Part shown: positions 1-8,257 of the stretch, piece by piece | Numbering within the stretch: the first letter of the stretch is position 1 | Layout: each line of letters starts with the position of its first letter | Assembly (NCBI GenBank): GCA_965247915.1 | Contig: OZ252048.1 | Span: forward strand, 3,472,001-3,536,000 | Reading direction: 5' to 3' | DNA length: 64,000 bases | Source: JAKZRT01 sp965247915 | GTDB taxonomy: Bacteria; Pseudomonadota; Alphaproteobacteria; Rhodobacterales; Rhodobacteraceae | Translations under genes and position numbers: made by a program | The notes under the pieces: generated by a model | What the model was told of the DNA's origin: nothing | The model's database searches: none | The model's input: the letters and a program-made list of their open reading frames with translations, nothing else

Positions 1-325
1 CTTGAAGCTTTTCGATCGGCGAGTCGGTGTCCGCGAAAGTCAGCAACTGATCGGCGCCAAACCATGACCGCACCGGCAGACTAAGCGCCTCGAGCGCCCG
101 CAGCACGATCAGGGGCCGATGGCCGGGGCGCACGACAACGAATTGAGGGTAGTAGTAACCGGGCGTATGCCAGCCAGAGACATATGCCAAGTTTTCGGGA
201 ACCGAGACCACCAGACCATCGAGCCCCGCTTGCACGATACGCTCTTCCAAAGCCGCGAGCCGACCCTGAAACTCGGCAATGGAGAACGCGAGTTCCGGCG
301 TGAACTTCATCGGTTTCAGTTCCAT
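1..325 (-). CDS. M24-family metallopeptidase/creatinase-like, N-terminal part only
   Basis: Only about the first 108 residues are present; the gene runs off the left edge of the window. It begins MELKPMKFTPELAFS and contains NLAYVSGWHTPGYY, the pattern of the creatinase N-terminal domain that precedes the pita-bread metallopeptidase domain in Xaa-Pro peptidases, creatinase and ectoine hydrolase. The metal ligands lie outside the window, so the substrate cannot be judged. ATG at 325 was chosen because AAGGGATG lies just upstream; an in-frame ATG at 310 is an alternative. An inverted repeat 25 nt upstream (350-374) is a likely operator. It follows an amino-acid uptake and catabolic operon on the same strand, so a role in freeing or opening an amino-acid derivative is plausible (inference). 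Confidence 0.75.
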   Translation of the reverse strand, partial: MELKPMKFTPELAFSIAEFQGRLAALEERIVQAGLDGLVVSVPENLAYVSGWHTPGYYYPQFVVVRPGHRPLIVLRALEALSLPVRSWFGADQLLTFADTDSPIEKLQ

Positions 326-349
326 AGCTGCTCATCCCTTAGTTTCGTC

Positions 350-374
350 AAATCTAACTATATGCAGTAGATTT
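350..374. promoter_or_regulatory. Putative operator: 7-bp inverted repeat with 11-bp spacer
   Basis: AAATCTA (350-356) and TAGATTT (368-374) form a perfect inverted repeat with an 11-bp spacer, 25 nt before the start of the M24 peptidase gene. The right arm is part of the octamer CAGTAGAT (365-372), which recurs at 5934-5941 and, inverted, at 10493-10500. A dimeric repressor site is the simplest reading; no regulator gene is visible in the window. Confidence 0.5.
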
Positions 375-435
375 CTAGCGGCAGGCGCTCGAAGTCAAGC
401 CCAATCGAGCATCTGTCGCACAGCGCAGAGCGCGC

Positions 436-1167
436 CTAGCCTGACTGCGCCGACACTATCTTCAACGCATGATCCAAGGTTGCCGCATTCGCCAAGATAA
501 CGGGCACGCCATGTTCGGCCTGTAGGTCGCGTTCGATGTTGCCCCGCCTGAGGGCGGTGCACGGAATGGCGATGGCTTGGGTGCTGGGCCCGACGGCCAT
601 GCGGGCCAGCGGCGCGAGCTCTTCGACGGTCAAAGCCCCGACCGTTGCATCGCTCCCGCACCCTGCATGTGCCTCGCCGTCCACGGTGAAACTATTGGCT
701 GTCAGAAAAACAGCGAACTTATGCCCAATCTCGTCATGGTAGGGCGTGACCACAGCCACGTGTTGGATGTTGCGCGCGCGCAGAGCGTCCAGAATGGCAA
801 GCGAGGTCGTCGTGGAAGGAAGCCCGCCCGCCGCGCCGGTCATCGCGTCGGACTGTGCCGTGCCGGTCCCCGAGGCCACAAGAAACGAACCGGATGTGCA
901 GGCCCAGACCAGGACATCAGGCTCGGCATCCAACGTCTGCCGCGCAATCTGCCCCAGCAGCTCTGGCGCCCCCATTTCCATCGTCATGGCCGCGACTTCG
1001 TCCGCGCTTGCCGCATCGGCGACGTGCTGAGGGGCAACCTTGAAGATCACCGCCTCGGCGCCACGCTCTTCGGCCAGATCGCAGATCTCTCCATCAATCA
1101 GACCTGTCGAGGGCAACAAGACGGCAATTCGAACAGGCCGCCCCGTGGACGGCAGATCAGGCGGCAT
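436..1167 (-). CDS. Maleate isomerase / Asp-Glu racemase superfamily protein
   Basis: 243 residues, close to the 240-250 of maleate cis-trans isomerase and arylmalonate decarboxylase. Two cysteines sit where the superfamily has its catalytic pair: Cys90 in WACTSGSF and Cys203 in IPCTALR. The N-terminal strand RIAVLLPST opens the first Rossmann-like half. The family isomerises, racemises or decarboxylates small dicarboxylates or amino acids through Cys chemistry; the exact substrate cannot be read. It overlaps the upstream aminotransferase gene by 11 bp, so it is translated as the last gene of the ABC transporter-aminotransferase operon. Hydantoin or Asp/Glu racemase are alternatives; the CTSG motif favours the maleate isomerase branch. 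Confidence 0.75.
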   Translation of the reverse strand: MPPDLPSTGRPVRIAVLLPSTGLIDGEICDLAEERGAEAVIFKVAPQHVADAASADEVAAMTMEMGAPELLGQIARQTLDAEPDVLVWACTSGSFLVASGTGTAQSDAMTGAAGGLPSTTTSLAILDALRARNIQHVAVVTPYHDEIGHKFAVFLTANSFTVDGEAHAGCGSDATVGALTVEELAPLARMAVGPSTQAIAIPCTALRRGNIERDLQAEHGVPVILANAATLDHALKIVSAQSG

Positions 1168-2317
1168 TGGCCTGCCCCTTTATCGCATCCGCAATCCGCG
1201 ACAGGCCAATTTCCAGCTTGTCGGGATCTGTGGCCAGCGAAACGCGGATCAGGCCTGCACCTGCTGGTCCAAATGTCTCGCCGGGTGCGACGGAGACCTT
1301 GCGCTCGCTCACCAACTTGCGCGCAAAGCCGTAGGTATCATGCGTTGCATCCGAGATATCGATCATGGCGAAGAACGCACCCTCAGGTCGCCAGGTCCGC
1401 AGCCCAAACTGTTCGGCCAATGCCATCGCCTGGTCCCGCCGCTCGGCATAATAGGTCCGCATCTCGGTCACGATGTCTTGCGGGCCATTCAACGCCGCCT
1501 CGGCCGCTTTCTGGGCAATTGCGCAGATCGAACCAATCGTCGGTTGCTGCAATTTCGCCAGAACCTGCGCAACCTCGGCAGGTGCCACGCCGTAGCCAAC
1601 CCGCCATCCCGTCATGGCGTAGGTCTTGGAACAGCTGAAGACGGAAATCACCCGGCCATCCTCATCGAACCGCGCCGCGCTGGCATGTGTGCTGTCAAAG
1701 ACAAACTCATCATAACATTCGTCCGAAATCACCCACAGATCGTGCCGTTTGGCAAAGGTGACCATCTCGCGCACCAAGGCCTCGGGCATCACCGCGCCTG
1801 TTGGGTTGGACGGGGTATTCAGCATGATCGCCTTCGTGCGCGGCGTCACCAGATGATCTAGGCTGGCCGGATCCGGCAAGAACCCGTTAGAGGCCGGGGT
1901 CGGATAGCGCACGACCTTGCCGCCCGTCGCGAGCACCATCATCTCCCAGTTCGGCCAACCGGGATCGGGCAACAGCACTTCGTCGCCATGCTCGAGCAGC
2001 GCGATACAGGAGTTGAACAACACCGAGGTCGCACCGCTGCCGGTTATGATGTGTTCGGGGTCGACATCGAGGCCATTGACCCGCTCAAGTTTGCCCGCGA
2101 TCGCCGCGCGCAACGACGGAAGACCAACGGGCGGCGTATACTTGGTGAACCCATCGAGCGCCGCCTGATAGGAGGCGTCAGAGATATGGCGCGGCGTTGC
2201 AAAATTCGGCTCGCCAAGGTCGAGGCGAATGCAATCCGGCACCTTTACCGCCAACGACACGATCTCACGGATGCCACTTTGGGGCATTTCATTGGGGACT
2301 TTGGCTAACGCGCGCAT
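1157..2317 (-). CDS. Class I/II PLP-dependent aminotransferase
   Basis: 386 residues, normal length for fold-type I aspartate-aminotransferase-like enzymes. Visible motifs: substrate loop DLGEPNF (33-39), SNPTG with Asn171, DECYDEF with Asp199 and Tyr202 for the pyridine ring, and SCSKTYAMTGWRVGY with Schiff-base Lys231. It would move an amino group between an imported amino acid and a 2-oxoacid in the cytosol. It lies 23 bp downstream of the ABC ATPase gene and overlaps the isomerase-like gene by 11 bp, so uptake, transamination and isomerisation appear to form one unit. Specificity (Asp, aromatic or other) cannot be assigned. Confidence 0.88.
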   Translation of the reverse strand: MRALAKVPNEMPQSGIREIVSLAVKVPDCIRLDLGEPNFATPRHISDASYQAALDGFTKYTPPVGLPSLRAAIAGKLERVNGLDVDPEHIITGSGATSVLFNSCIALLEHGDEVLLPDPGWPNWEMMVLATGGKVVRYPTPASNGFLPDPASLDHLVTPRTKAIMLNTPSNPTGAVMPEALVREMVTFAKRHDLWVISDECYDEFVFDSTHASAARFDEDGRVISVFSCSKTYAMTGWRVGYGVAPAEVAQVLAKLQQPTIGSICAIAQKAAEAALNGPQDIVTEMRTYYAERRDQAMALAEQFGLRTWRPEGAFFAMIDISDATHDTYGFARKLVSERKVSVAPGETFGPAGAGLIRVSLATDPDKLEIGLSRIADAIKGQANAA

Positions 2318-2340
2318 GGGGCTCCTCCTGAAGCTTGGGC

Positions 2341-3084
2341 TTAGTGATCGCTCAACTGGCTGAGGAATTTCTTGGTCCGCTCTTCCTTCGGCGCGCGGAA
2401 CACGTCCGAGGGTTTGCCCTGTTCGACGATAAACCCGCCGTCCATGAACACCACCCGGTCGGCGACACGTTCGGCAAAGTCCATCTCGTGGGTGACGACG
2501 ACCATTGTCATCCCTTCTTCCGCCAGAGAGCGCATGACCGCCAACACTTCGCCGACCAGTTCGGGATCGAGCGCCGATGTGACTTCGTCAAACAACATAA
2601 CCTGCGGGCGCATTGCGAGTGCACGCGCAATCGCCACCCGCTGCTGCTGTCCGCCCGAAAGCGTGGCAGGCTTGTCGTCTGCCTTCTCGGCCAGTCCGAC
2701 CTTGGCCAGAAGTTCACGCGCGCGCTCCTCGCATTCCACTTTCGACAGCTTGAGCACGGCGCGCGGCCCCTCCATGACGTTCTTCAGCGCCGTCATATGT
2801 GGGAAGAGGTTGAACTGCTGAAACACCATTCCAATGTCTCGGCGCAGCAGATGCAGCCGGGCCTTCTGGCCGGTGATCTCTTCGCCATTGATCAGGATCG
2901 AACCGCTGGTGGGTTCTTCAAGGCGATTGATGCAGCGCAGAAGCGTGCTCTTTCCCGACCCACTCGGGCCGATCACGACCACCACTTCGCCCTTGCGCAC
3001 CTCGAAATTGATATCCTGCAAGACCGTAAGCGCGCCGAAGCGTTTTTCAAGGTTCGTGACCTTTATGATATTTTCGTCCGTCAT
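2341..3084 (-). CDS. Polar amino-acid ABC transporter ATP-binding protein
   Basis: 247 residues, the size of GlnQ/HisP-type ATPases. Walker A GPSGSGKST at 39-47, Q-loop FQQFNLFPH near 88-96, signature LSGGQ at 142-146, Walker B VMLFDE ending at 166-167, and the switch histidine in VVTHEM. ALDPELV after Walker B is typical of the amino-acid uptake branch. It energises the two permeases encoded immediately upstream (3096-3761 and 3758-4486) with the periplasmic binding protein at 4592-5479. It lies 11 bp after the second permease gene. Confidence 0.93.
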   Translation of the reverse strand: MTDENIIKVTNLEKRFGALTVLQDINFEVRKGEVVVVIGPSGSGKSTLLRCINRLEEPTSGSILINGEEITGQKARLHLLRRDIGMVFQQFNLFPHMTALKNVMEGPRAVLKLSKVECEERARELLAKVGLAEKADDKPATLSGGQQQRVAIARALAMRPQVMLFDEVTSALDPELVGEVLAVMRSLAEEGMTMVVVTHEMDFAERVADRVVFMDGGFIVEQGKPSDVFRAPKEERTKKFLSQLSDH

Positions 3085-3095
3085 CCGGAACTCTC

Positions 3096-3761
3096 CTAAT
3101 AGCGAGGGCGAAAGCGCTCGAAGATGTAGTCAACGGCGCGCGCTTGCGGAAAAGTGACAGCGAAATAGATTAGGGCCAGAAGCGTGTAGGTTTCCAGCGG
3201 CCGGAAGGTATCAAGCGCCACACGGCGGGATTCATAGGTCAACTCGGTTACCGCAATCAGCGAGAACAGGGACGTATCCTTGAAGATCGTGATCCAGTAA
3301 TTCGCGAGCGGCGGGATCACGCGGGTGATCGCCTGCGGCATAACGATCCGAAACAGCGCCTGCCGATCTTTCATGCCCAAAGCCTGCGCGGCCTCGGTCT
3401 GCCCCTTGTCGATCGAGGAAATTCCCGCCCGATAGGTTTCTGCAATGAACGCGCCGAGGTTCAGCGTGATCCCGATCAGCGCCGTCGCGATCGAGGTAAA
3501 GGCGATGCCCGTCATGATGGGCAAGGTGTAGTAGAGCCACAAGAGCTGCACGATGAACGGGGTGCCGCGAAAGAAGTTGATGTAGGCCAGCGCCGGCCAG
3601 CGCAGAATGCGAAGGGGTGAAATGCGCATGTAGACAACCAGCAGCGCGAAGGACGCGCTTAGGATGAAACCGATGATGGCCAGCACCACGGTGTAGCCCA
3701 GACCGTTCATAAGCTGCGGAAAGTAGGGCCAGATCGAGTCGAAACGCCATTGATAGTTCAT
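3096..3761 (-). CDS. Amino-acid ABC transporter permease
   Basis: 221 residues with several hydrophobic segments and the EAA loop for ATPase docking, here EAAQALGMKDRQALFRIVMP with the conserved Gly. This is the HisM/GlnP-type inner-membrane permease that forms one half of the channel. It overlaps the upstream permease gene by 4 bp (ATGA), so the two are translationally coupled and probably form a heterodimer. ATG at 3761 is preceded by the end of the partner gene, so there is no separate promoter. Confidence 0.9.
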   Translation of the reverse strand: MNYQWRFDSIWPYFPQLMNGLGYTVVLAIIGFILSASFALLVVYMRISPLRILRWPALAYINFFRGTPFIVQLLWLYYTLPIMTGIAFTSIATALIGITLNLGAFIAETYRAGISSIDKGQTEAAQALGMKDRQALFRIVMPQAITRVIPPLANYWITIFKDTSLFSLIAVTELTYESRRVALDTFRPLETYTLLALIYFAVTFPQARAVDYIFERFRPRY

Positions 3762-4486
3762 GATTCTCGCACTCCTACGGTCACTGGCGCGGGTAACGCT
3801 GCATCAGGCTTCGTCGAAGGGCGGCGCTCGGTGCTGGAGAACCGCTTGTGCAGCAGGTTTGTGCCCAGCGACAACGGGTAGGTCATGCAGAAGAAGAGCA
3901 GCGCGGCGATTGTCAGCGACTCCATACGCAGGGCGGTAAATTCGCCCATGACCGAGGCTTGGCGCAGCAACTCAGGCACACCAATGGTCGAGACCAGCGC
4001 ACTGTCCTTGACCTTGGAAATAAAGATGTTGGCGATGGCGGGGATCATCCGAACGATGCCTTGCGGCAGCACGATCCGCCACATTGTCGTGGCTGGTCGG
4101 AAGCCCAGCGCGGCAGCCGCCTCGTGCTGCCCCTTCTCAACCGACAAGATGCCTGCGCGAAAGATCTCGGCCAGATAGGCCGCCGAATAGAGCGTCATCG
4201 CCATGATGCCCGCCTCGATCTCCGACAGGCTGATTTTGGTGACAATGGGAAAGGCGTAATAAAACCAGACCAGCTGGACCAGCAGCGGTGTGGTGCGAAA
4301 GAAATCCACATAGACGACGCAGATCGACCGAAGGATCCAGAACGGCGAGACCCGCATCAAGGCCACACCCAGCCCCAGGACGCTGCCCCCAATGATAGCA
4401 ATAATGCTGATCAGGAAGGTCCAGCCCACGCCCTTCAGTAGGAACGGCCAGTACTGGGACAGCTCTATGAAATTATCAAGAGTCAA
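3758..4486 (-). CDS. Amino-acid ABC transporter permease
   Basis: 242 residues, HisQ/GlnP type. The N-terminal WPFLLKGVGWTFLIS begins the first membrane helix; the docking loop is EAAAALGFRPATTMWRIVLP. The protein ends in a hydrophilic tail (about residues 215-242) longer than usual. It follows the binding-protein gene after a 105-bp gap holding a stem-loop (4552-4579) and overlaps the next permease by 4 bp. With that permease it would form the channel for the substrate captured by the 4592-5479 protein. Confidence 0.9.
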   Translation of the reverse strand: MTLDNFIELSQYWPFLLKGVGWTFLISIIAIIGGSVLGLGVALMRVSPFWILRSICVVYVDFFRTTPLLVQLVWFYYAFPIVTKISLSEIEAGIMAMTLYSAAYLAEIFRAGILSVEKGQHEAAAALGFRPATTMWRIVLPQGIVRMIPAIANIFISKVKDSALVSTIGVPELLRQASVMGEFTALRMESLTIAALLFFCMTYPLSLGTNLLHKRFSSTERRPSTKPDAALPAPVTVGVRES

Positions 4487-4551
4487 AATGAGATCCTGTT
4501 GTGTGGGGGAATATGATCAGCACCGCAAACAAGGCCGCAGTCCGGAAAGGT

Positions 4552-4579
4552 GCCGGGGCTCCACGATCAGGGCCCCGGC
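4552..4579 (-). terminator. Intercistronic stem-loop after the binding-protein gene
   Basis: GCCGGGGC (4552-4559) and GCCCCGGC (4572-4579) form a perfect 8-bp GC stem with a 12-nt loop, 12 nt after the stop codon of the binding-protein gene and before the permeases. No strong U-run follows. Such stem-loops commonly raise binding-protein mRNA over permease mRNA by partial termination or 3'-end protection (family knowledge). Confidence 0.55.
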
Positions 4580-4591
4580 CACCATAGGATT

Positions 4592-5479
4592 TTATTTGCG
4601 GATCATGAATTCAACGCTGGTATATTTGATCATACCTTCCTCAATGGCCTCTGCATTGGCCTCAACGACTGCATTCATGAAGTCTACCATGACCTGATCG
4701 CCTTTGAGGATCCCCATGCCTACAGGCACTTCGAAATCGGGGTTGAGCAGGCACTCTTCAGCGGCCGGGATAATCCGGATCTGGGGGAAGCGTGCTTCGA
4801 TGACACGCGCTTGCGTGGCGTTCTGGGTCACAACGTCGGCACGACCGGACAGCACTTCATCCGTAGCCGTTGCACCGCCCGGAGGGATCTGGATGCTGCG
4901 GAAGTTCGGCTTGTCAAACTTCGTTGGCAAGAAGGTCTCAGGAGAAGAGCCCGTTACCGTTGTCCAGTTGATGTCTTCACGGTTCAACTCTTCAGGCGTC
5001 GTGATGTCGGCAACTTTCTCGTTGTCGCGCAGGACGGAGTAGCAGATGCCATCGTTGTAGTAGGTGGCAAAATCCATCACTTCCAAACGCTTTTGCGTGA
5101 CCAGCATGGGCGCGATGGCCACGTCATAGCGACCTGCCTGCAGACCCGCGATGATCACATCCCAGTTCGATTCAACCAAGCGCAGCTCAACGCCCAGCGC
5201 ATCGGCAATGGCCTGACCAACGATGACAGCTGGTCCAACAAGATCACCTGTGCCGGGGTCTTGCAGCAAGCCAGGTGCGCCAATCGCGGTGCCGGCGCGC
5301 AACTCGCCGTCTGCACGGATCTTATCGGCCAGAGGGCTCGTGCCTTCGGCGGGTGCTGTGACTTGGGCCGAAGCGGCAGTCGCCGTCAGCGTGAACGCAG
5401 TCGCCAACGCGGCGACAGATGCCACCGCGGTTGACAAGAATGCGCGACAAAGAAGTTTCATTTTCATTTTAGCCTCCAT
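4592..5479 (-). CDS. Periplasmic amino-acid-binding protein of the ABC transporter
   Basis: 295 residues. The start KMKLLCRAFLSTAVASVAALA with a downstream ASA-Q site is a Sec signal peptide of about 38 residues. The mature part is a SBP_bac_3 protein: LRAGTAIGAPGLLQD, the ligand-loop region GRYDVAIAPMLVTQKR, and GGATATDEVLSGRADVVT in the second lobe. This family binds polar amino acids or related small acids in the periplasm. It is the first gene of the minus-strand operon down to 436; the promoter should be in 5480-5550. ATG at 5479 is followed in frame by MKMKLL; a GGAGGCTAAA-type site precedes it. Confidence 0.92.
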   Translation of the reverse strand: MEAKMKMKLLCRAFLSTAVASVAALATAFTLTATAASAQVTAPAEGTSPLADKIRADGELRAGTAIGAPGLLQDPGTGDLVGPAVIVGQAIADALGVELRLVESNWDVIIAGLQAGRYDVAIAPMLVTQKRLEVMDFATYYNDGICYSVLRDNEKVADITTPEELNREDINWTTVTGSSPETFLPTKFDKPNFRSIQIPPGGATATDEVLSGRADVVTQNATQARVIEARFPQIRIIPAAEECLLNPDFEVPVGMGILKGDQVMVDFMNAVVEANAEAIEEGMIKYTSVEFMIRK

Positions 5480-5550
5480 GTTGATGTGCCGGTTCCCCCC
5501 CCGGCAGGGGTTTAGTGCCTTCTATGGTCAGAGATCAGTTCAACCCCGCC

Positions 5551-5877
5551 TCAAAAGTTCTGGTGACGTGGATATCGTCCATACGCGCCGAGACGGACCG
5601 ACGGTGACATGCGGCGACCTCGCTCATTGCTGGCCGGAAAATGACCGAGCAGACCCTCGGAAAGGGCATTCTCGATGACCGGGGGAGGTGCGATCATCAA
5701 GCCTGCTCGGAACCCTTTGGCCGCTTCGACTTTGCCATCGAAAGGGCTTTCGCCCGAGGCCCGAGTTTCGCTTGAAACAAGCCTAGAGATGTGTGCGACT
5801 CCCGCGATCGATGCAGCGGCGGCGCCCGTGAAGACCACAGTAGTCAAAGCATCTATCGACATGGAGCCCTCACTCAT
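5551..5877 (-). CDS. Small ORF of unknown function, possibly a gene remnant
   Basis: 108 codons from ATG 5877, or 103 from ATG 5862 (MSIDALTTVVF), each with a G-rich site upstream. Codon use in the first 85 codons looks like real coding sequence of this genome, whereas the last 20 codons (RGRRMSPSVRLGAYGRYPRHQ) look non-coding, so a truncated or frameshifted gene is likely. I recognise no family. It lies 42 nt downstream of a CAGTAGAT inverted repeat (5919-5943), as the M24 gene lies 25 nt from its copy, which argues that it is, or was, a regulated gene. Confidence 0.35.
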   Translation of the reverse strand: MSEGSMSIDALTTVVFTGAAAASIAGVAHISRLVSSETRASGESPFDGKVEAAKGFRAGLMIAPPPVIENALSEGLLGHFPASNERGRRMSPSVRLGAYGRYPRHQNF

Positions 5878-5918
5878 CCCTCACCGTTTTCATCTCCGCG
5901 GCCCCGCTAAGTTTTAGT

Positions 5919-5943
5919 ATTTCTAAAAAGCTCCAGTAGATTT
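5919..5943. promoter_or_regulatory. Putative operator, second copy (CAGTAGAT type)
   Basis: ATTTCTA (5919-5925), 11-bp spacer, TAGATTT (5937-5943). The architecture matches 350-374; the left arm differs at two of seven bases. It lies between the minus-strand small ORF and the plus-strand MFS gene. The rest of 5944-6157 shows no gene and presumably holds the MFS promoter. Confidence 0.45.
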
Positions 5944-6157
5944 TGAACGAAGCATGAACGATCTGTCAACAGTAAATCGCGCCTCCTTGACTCAACCGAG
6001 CAACAAGTCGCAGCCGCTGCCTGGCTCATGTCGTTGTATTCATGAGCATAAGGAACCCATACGCTGGAAACAGCCAACACAGCACCTTAAACTTCTTGCA
6101 TAAGGTTAGACTTTTCGTAATTCTGGTGGTGGTTTTTTCGGCACAGGCACCGTTATT

Positions 6158-7405
6158 TTGGCACATCGCGAATCCAGCAACGATTCTTCACAAGCACGGC
6201 CGCTTGCTGCGGTTCTGATGGCGTCAGGGCTTTTTCTTGTTCAGTTCTCTGCGGCCTTCCCCCTCCGTCTGCTGCCAATCGTTGCGCCAACCGCCTTCGT
6301 TGCAGCCGGGATGAACCCTGCCTCGGTCGGCTACTTTGCCTCTACCGCGGCCTTGGGCGCTTTGGTCGGGGCAGTGGCGTTGCCGTGGCTTCAGGCAAGG
6401 ATCGGAACGCTTGCCACCTTGGCCCTGTGCATGGCCGGAGCCGCCTTGGCAGCGATCAGCATTAGGGGCGGCACCTTCATATTGTTTGCTTTGGGAAGCT
6501 TTCTGGCCGGGCTGGCGGATGGCCCAACGCCGGCGGCCGGCAGCGCGGAGTTGCAGCGCGCAGCTCCGGCCCGGTATCGCACGCGCTTGTTCTCGTTCAA
6601 GATGCTGGGCGGACCGCTTGGCGGAATGAGCGCGGGCCTGCTCTTCCCGCTGGCTGTCAGCTATTACTCGTGGCAAGCGGCCTGCTGGCTTGCATCGGGG
6701 GTGGCGGTGCTGACCATTGTCTATTTTCTTGCAACCCACAGGTCTTGGCGCATCAGTCCAAACGCGCAGCCCGCAGCAACCACGTCGAGGCTGACGCTGC
6801 AAGGCTTGAAGGACGTTCTATCTTCCCCTCAAACCCGGCGACTGGCCGTGGTGGGCGTTGTGATGGCGTTTGTTCAGGGCGCTTGGTACGCGTATTTCGT
6901 GACCTTTCTGGTCACAGAGGTCGGCGTCTCGCTCACGTTCGCCGGTGCGATGTTGTCGATCGCTCTGATCGGGCTGGTCTTGTCGCGCGTCTTGCTGTCG
7001 ATTCTTGCCGACGTGCTTGGGCGCGGTGACATCATCTTGGCCTTTCTTTGCCTCGCAACGGCGCTGCCGTGGCTCGCGCTTCTGCGCCTCGATCCGGCCA
7101 GCACGCCGTTTCAGATCATTATTGTGTCGATCATGTTCGGCGCGACGGTTGGCGGATGGGTTGGCCTGCAACATGCTGAACTGGCCCGCATCATGCCCAA
7201 CGCCCTTATCCTGACGGCAGCGAGCCTGATGGCCTTCCTGATGTTTTTGGGCCTGACCCTGTCAGGTGTGGTCTTCGCCCTAGCGCTGGACGTTTCCGGC
7301 GGCTACGGCTTTGGCTTTGTAAGCCTCGCTATCATGTCGGCTCTTGTCGGAGTCTTCCAACTCCTACGTCCGCTATCTTCGGACGTAGGGACAAACCAAG
7401 CCTGA
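6158..7405 (+). CDS. MFS transporter
   Basis: About 415 residues with 12 hydrophobic segments, the size of a major facilitator. Seen: the TM2-TM3 loop with LQARIGTLATLALCMAGA, and the central hydrophilic loop around residues 195-220. It would be a proton-coupled importer or exporter in the inner membrane; substrate unknown. The longest frame starts at TTG 6158 with no good ribosome site; ATG 6218 (MASGLFLVQFS) begins right at TM1 and may be the true start. It leads a plus-strand unit with the SDR 31 bp downstream and the Ldh_2 dehydrogenase, so it may import their substrate. Confidence 0.85.
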   Translation: MAHRESSNDSSQARPLAAVLMASGLFLVQFSAAFPLRLLPIVAPTAFVAAGMNPASVGYFASTAALGALVGAVALPWLQARIGTLATLALCMAGAALAAISIRGGTFILFALGSFLAGLADGPTPAAGSAELQRAAPARYRTRLFSFKMLGGPLGGMSAGLLFPLAVSYYSWQAACWLASGVAVLTIVYFLATHRSWRISPNAQPAATTSRLTLQGLKDVLSSPQTRRLAVVGVVMAFVQGAWYAYFVTFLVTEVGVSLTFAGAMLSIALIGLVLSRVLLSILADVLGRGDIILAFLCLATALPWLALLRLDPASTPFQIIIVSIMFGATVGGWVGLQHAELARIMPNALILTAASLMAFLMFLGLTLSGVVFALALDVSGGYGFGFVSLAIMSALVGVFQLLRPLSSDVGTNQA

Positions 7406-7436
7406 ACACTCCTCTACCAACCAAAAGGACAATAAA

Positions 7437-8237
7437 ATGGATCTAGGTCTCAAGGGTAAAGTCGCGGTCGTGACCGGCGGCAGCCGTGGAATCGGACGTG
7501 CTGTCGTTGAAGCGCTTTCTCGGGAAGGCGCCGATGTGGCCATCGTCGCGCGGGATCGCGACACCGCCGAGGCGACCGCCAATGGAATTGCCGAGGCCAC
7601 AGGCAATCGCGTGATCGCTTCGCTTGCCAACACAGGGGACGACGCCGCTGTGGCCGCAATGGCCCGCGATGTGGTCGAACGCCTTGGGCCGGTCGATATT
7701 ATCGTGAATTGCGCGGCCGAGCCTGCCGGTCAAGGCAAGACACCCACTGCCCAGGAAGTGTCTTATGACATGCTGGAACGGCAGATGAACGTGAAAGTCA
7801 TGGGTTATCTGCGCGTTGCGCAAGCCTTCATGCCCGGCATGACCGCACGCGGCTGGGGCCGGATCATCTCCATCAGCGGGATGGGTGCGCGCAAGGCGGG
7901 CGATACGGTCGGCTCGATCCGCAACGTCGCGGTCGTGGCCATGTCAAAGAACCTTGCCGAAGATCTTGCCGGAACCGGGGTTACTGCGGTCATCGTTCAT
8001 CCGGGCTTCACCAAGACCGACAAGGTCACCGCCATGATCGAGCGCGAAGCAAAAGCCGCCGGCAAGACCGAGGCGGAGTACGAGGCCGGCCTCGCCAGCG
8101 GGAACCTGAACGGATACCTGCCGACGCCCGAAGATATCGGCGATATCTGCGCCTTCCTCGCCTCCGAACGCGCTCGGGCCATCAACGGCGATGTGATTGC
8201 CGCTGCGGGCGGCGCGCGCACAGCTATCTACTACTAA
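7437..8237 (+). CDS. SDR-family oxidoreductase without the canonical Tyr/Lys
   Basis: 266 residues. The cofactor-binding TGGSRGIG is at 13-20, NCAAEP near 91-96 replaces the usual NAG, and the serine strand is IISISG (143-148). Where classical SDRs have YxxxK this protein reads GSIRN: the catalytic Tyr becomes Gly159 and the Lys becomes Asn163, followed by VAVVAMSKNLAEDL as helix 5. The Rossmann fold is intact, so this looks like a divergent subfamily rather than a decayed gene. The ribosome site AAAGGAC precedes ATG 7437. It sits between the MFS gene and the Ldh_2 gene (20 bp), suggesting a shared catabolic role. Confidence 0.82.
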   Translation: MDLGLKGKVAVVTGGSRGIGRAVVEALSREGADVAIVARDRDTAEATANGIAEATGNRVIASLANTGDDAAVAAMARDVVERLGPVDIIVNCAAEPAGQGKTPTAQEVSYDMLERQMNVKVMGYLRVAQAFMPGMTARGWGRIISISGMGARKAGDTVGSIRNVAVVAMSKNLAEDLAGTGVTAVIVHPGFTKTDKVTAMIEREAKAAGKTEAEYEAGLASGNLNGYLPTPEDIGDICAFLASERARAINGDVIAAAGGARTAIYY

Positions 8238-8257
8238 TCTCAGACAGGACAGCCCCC

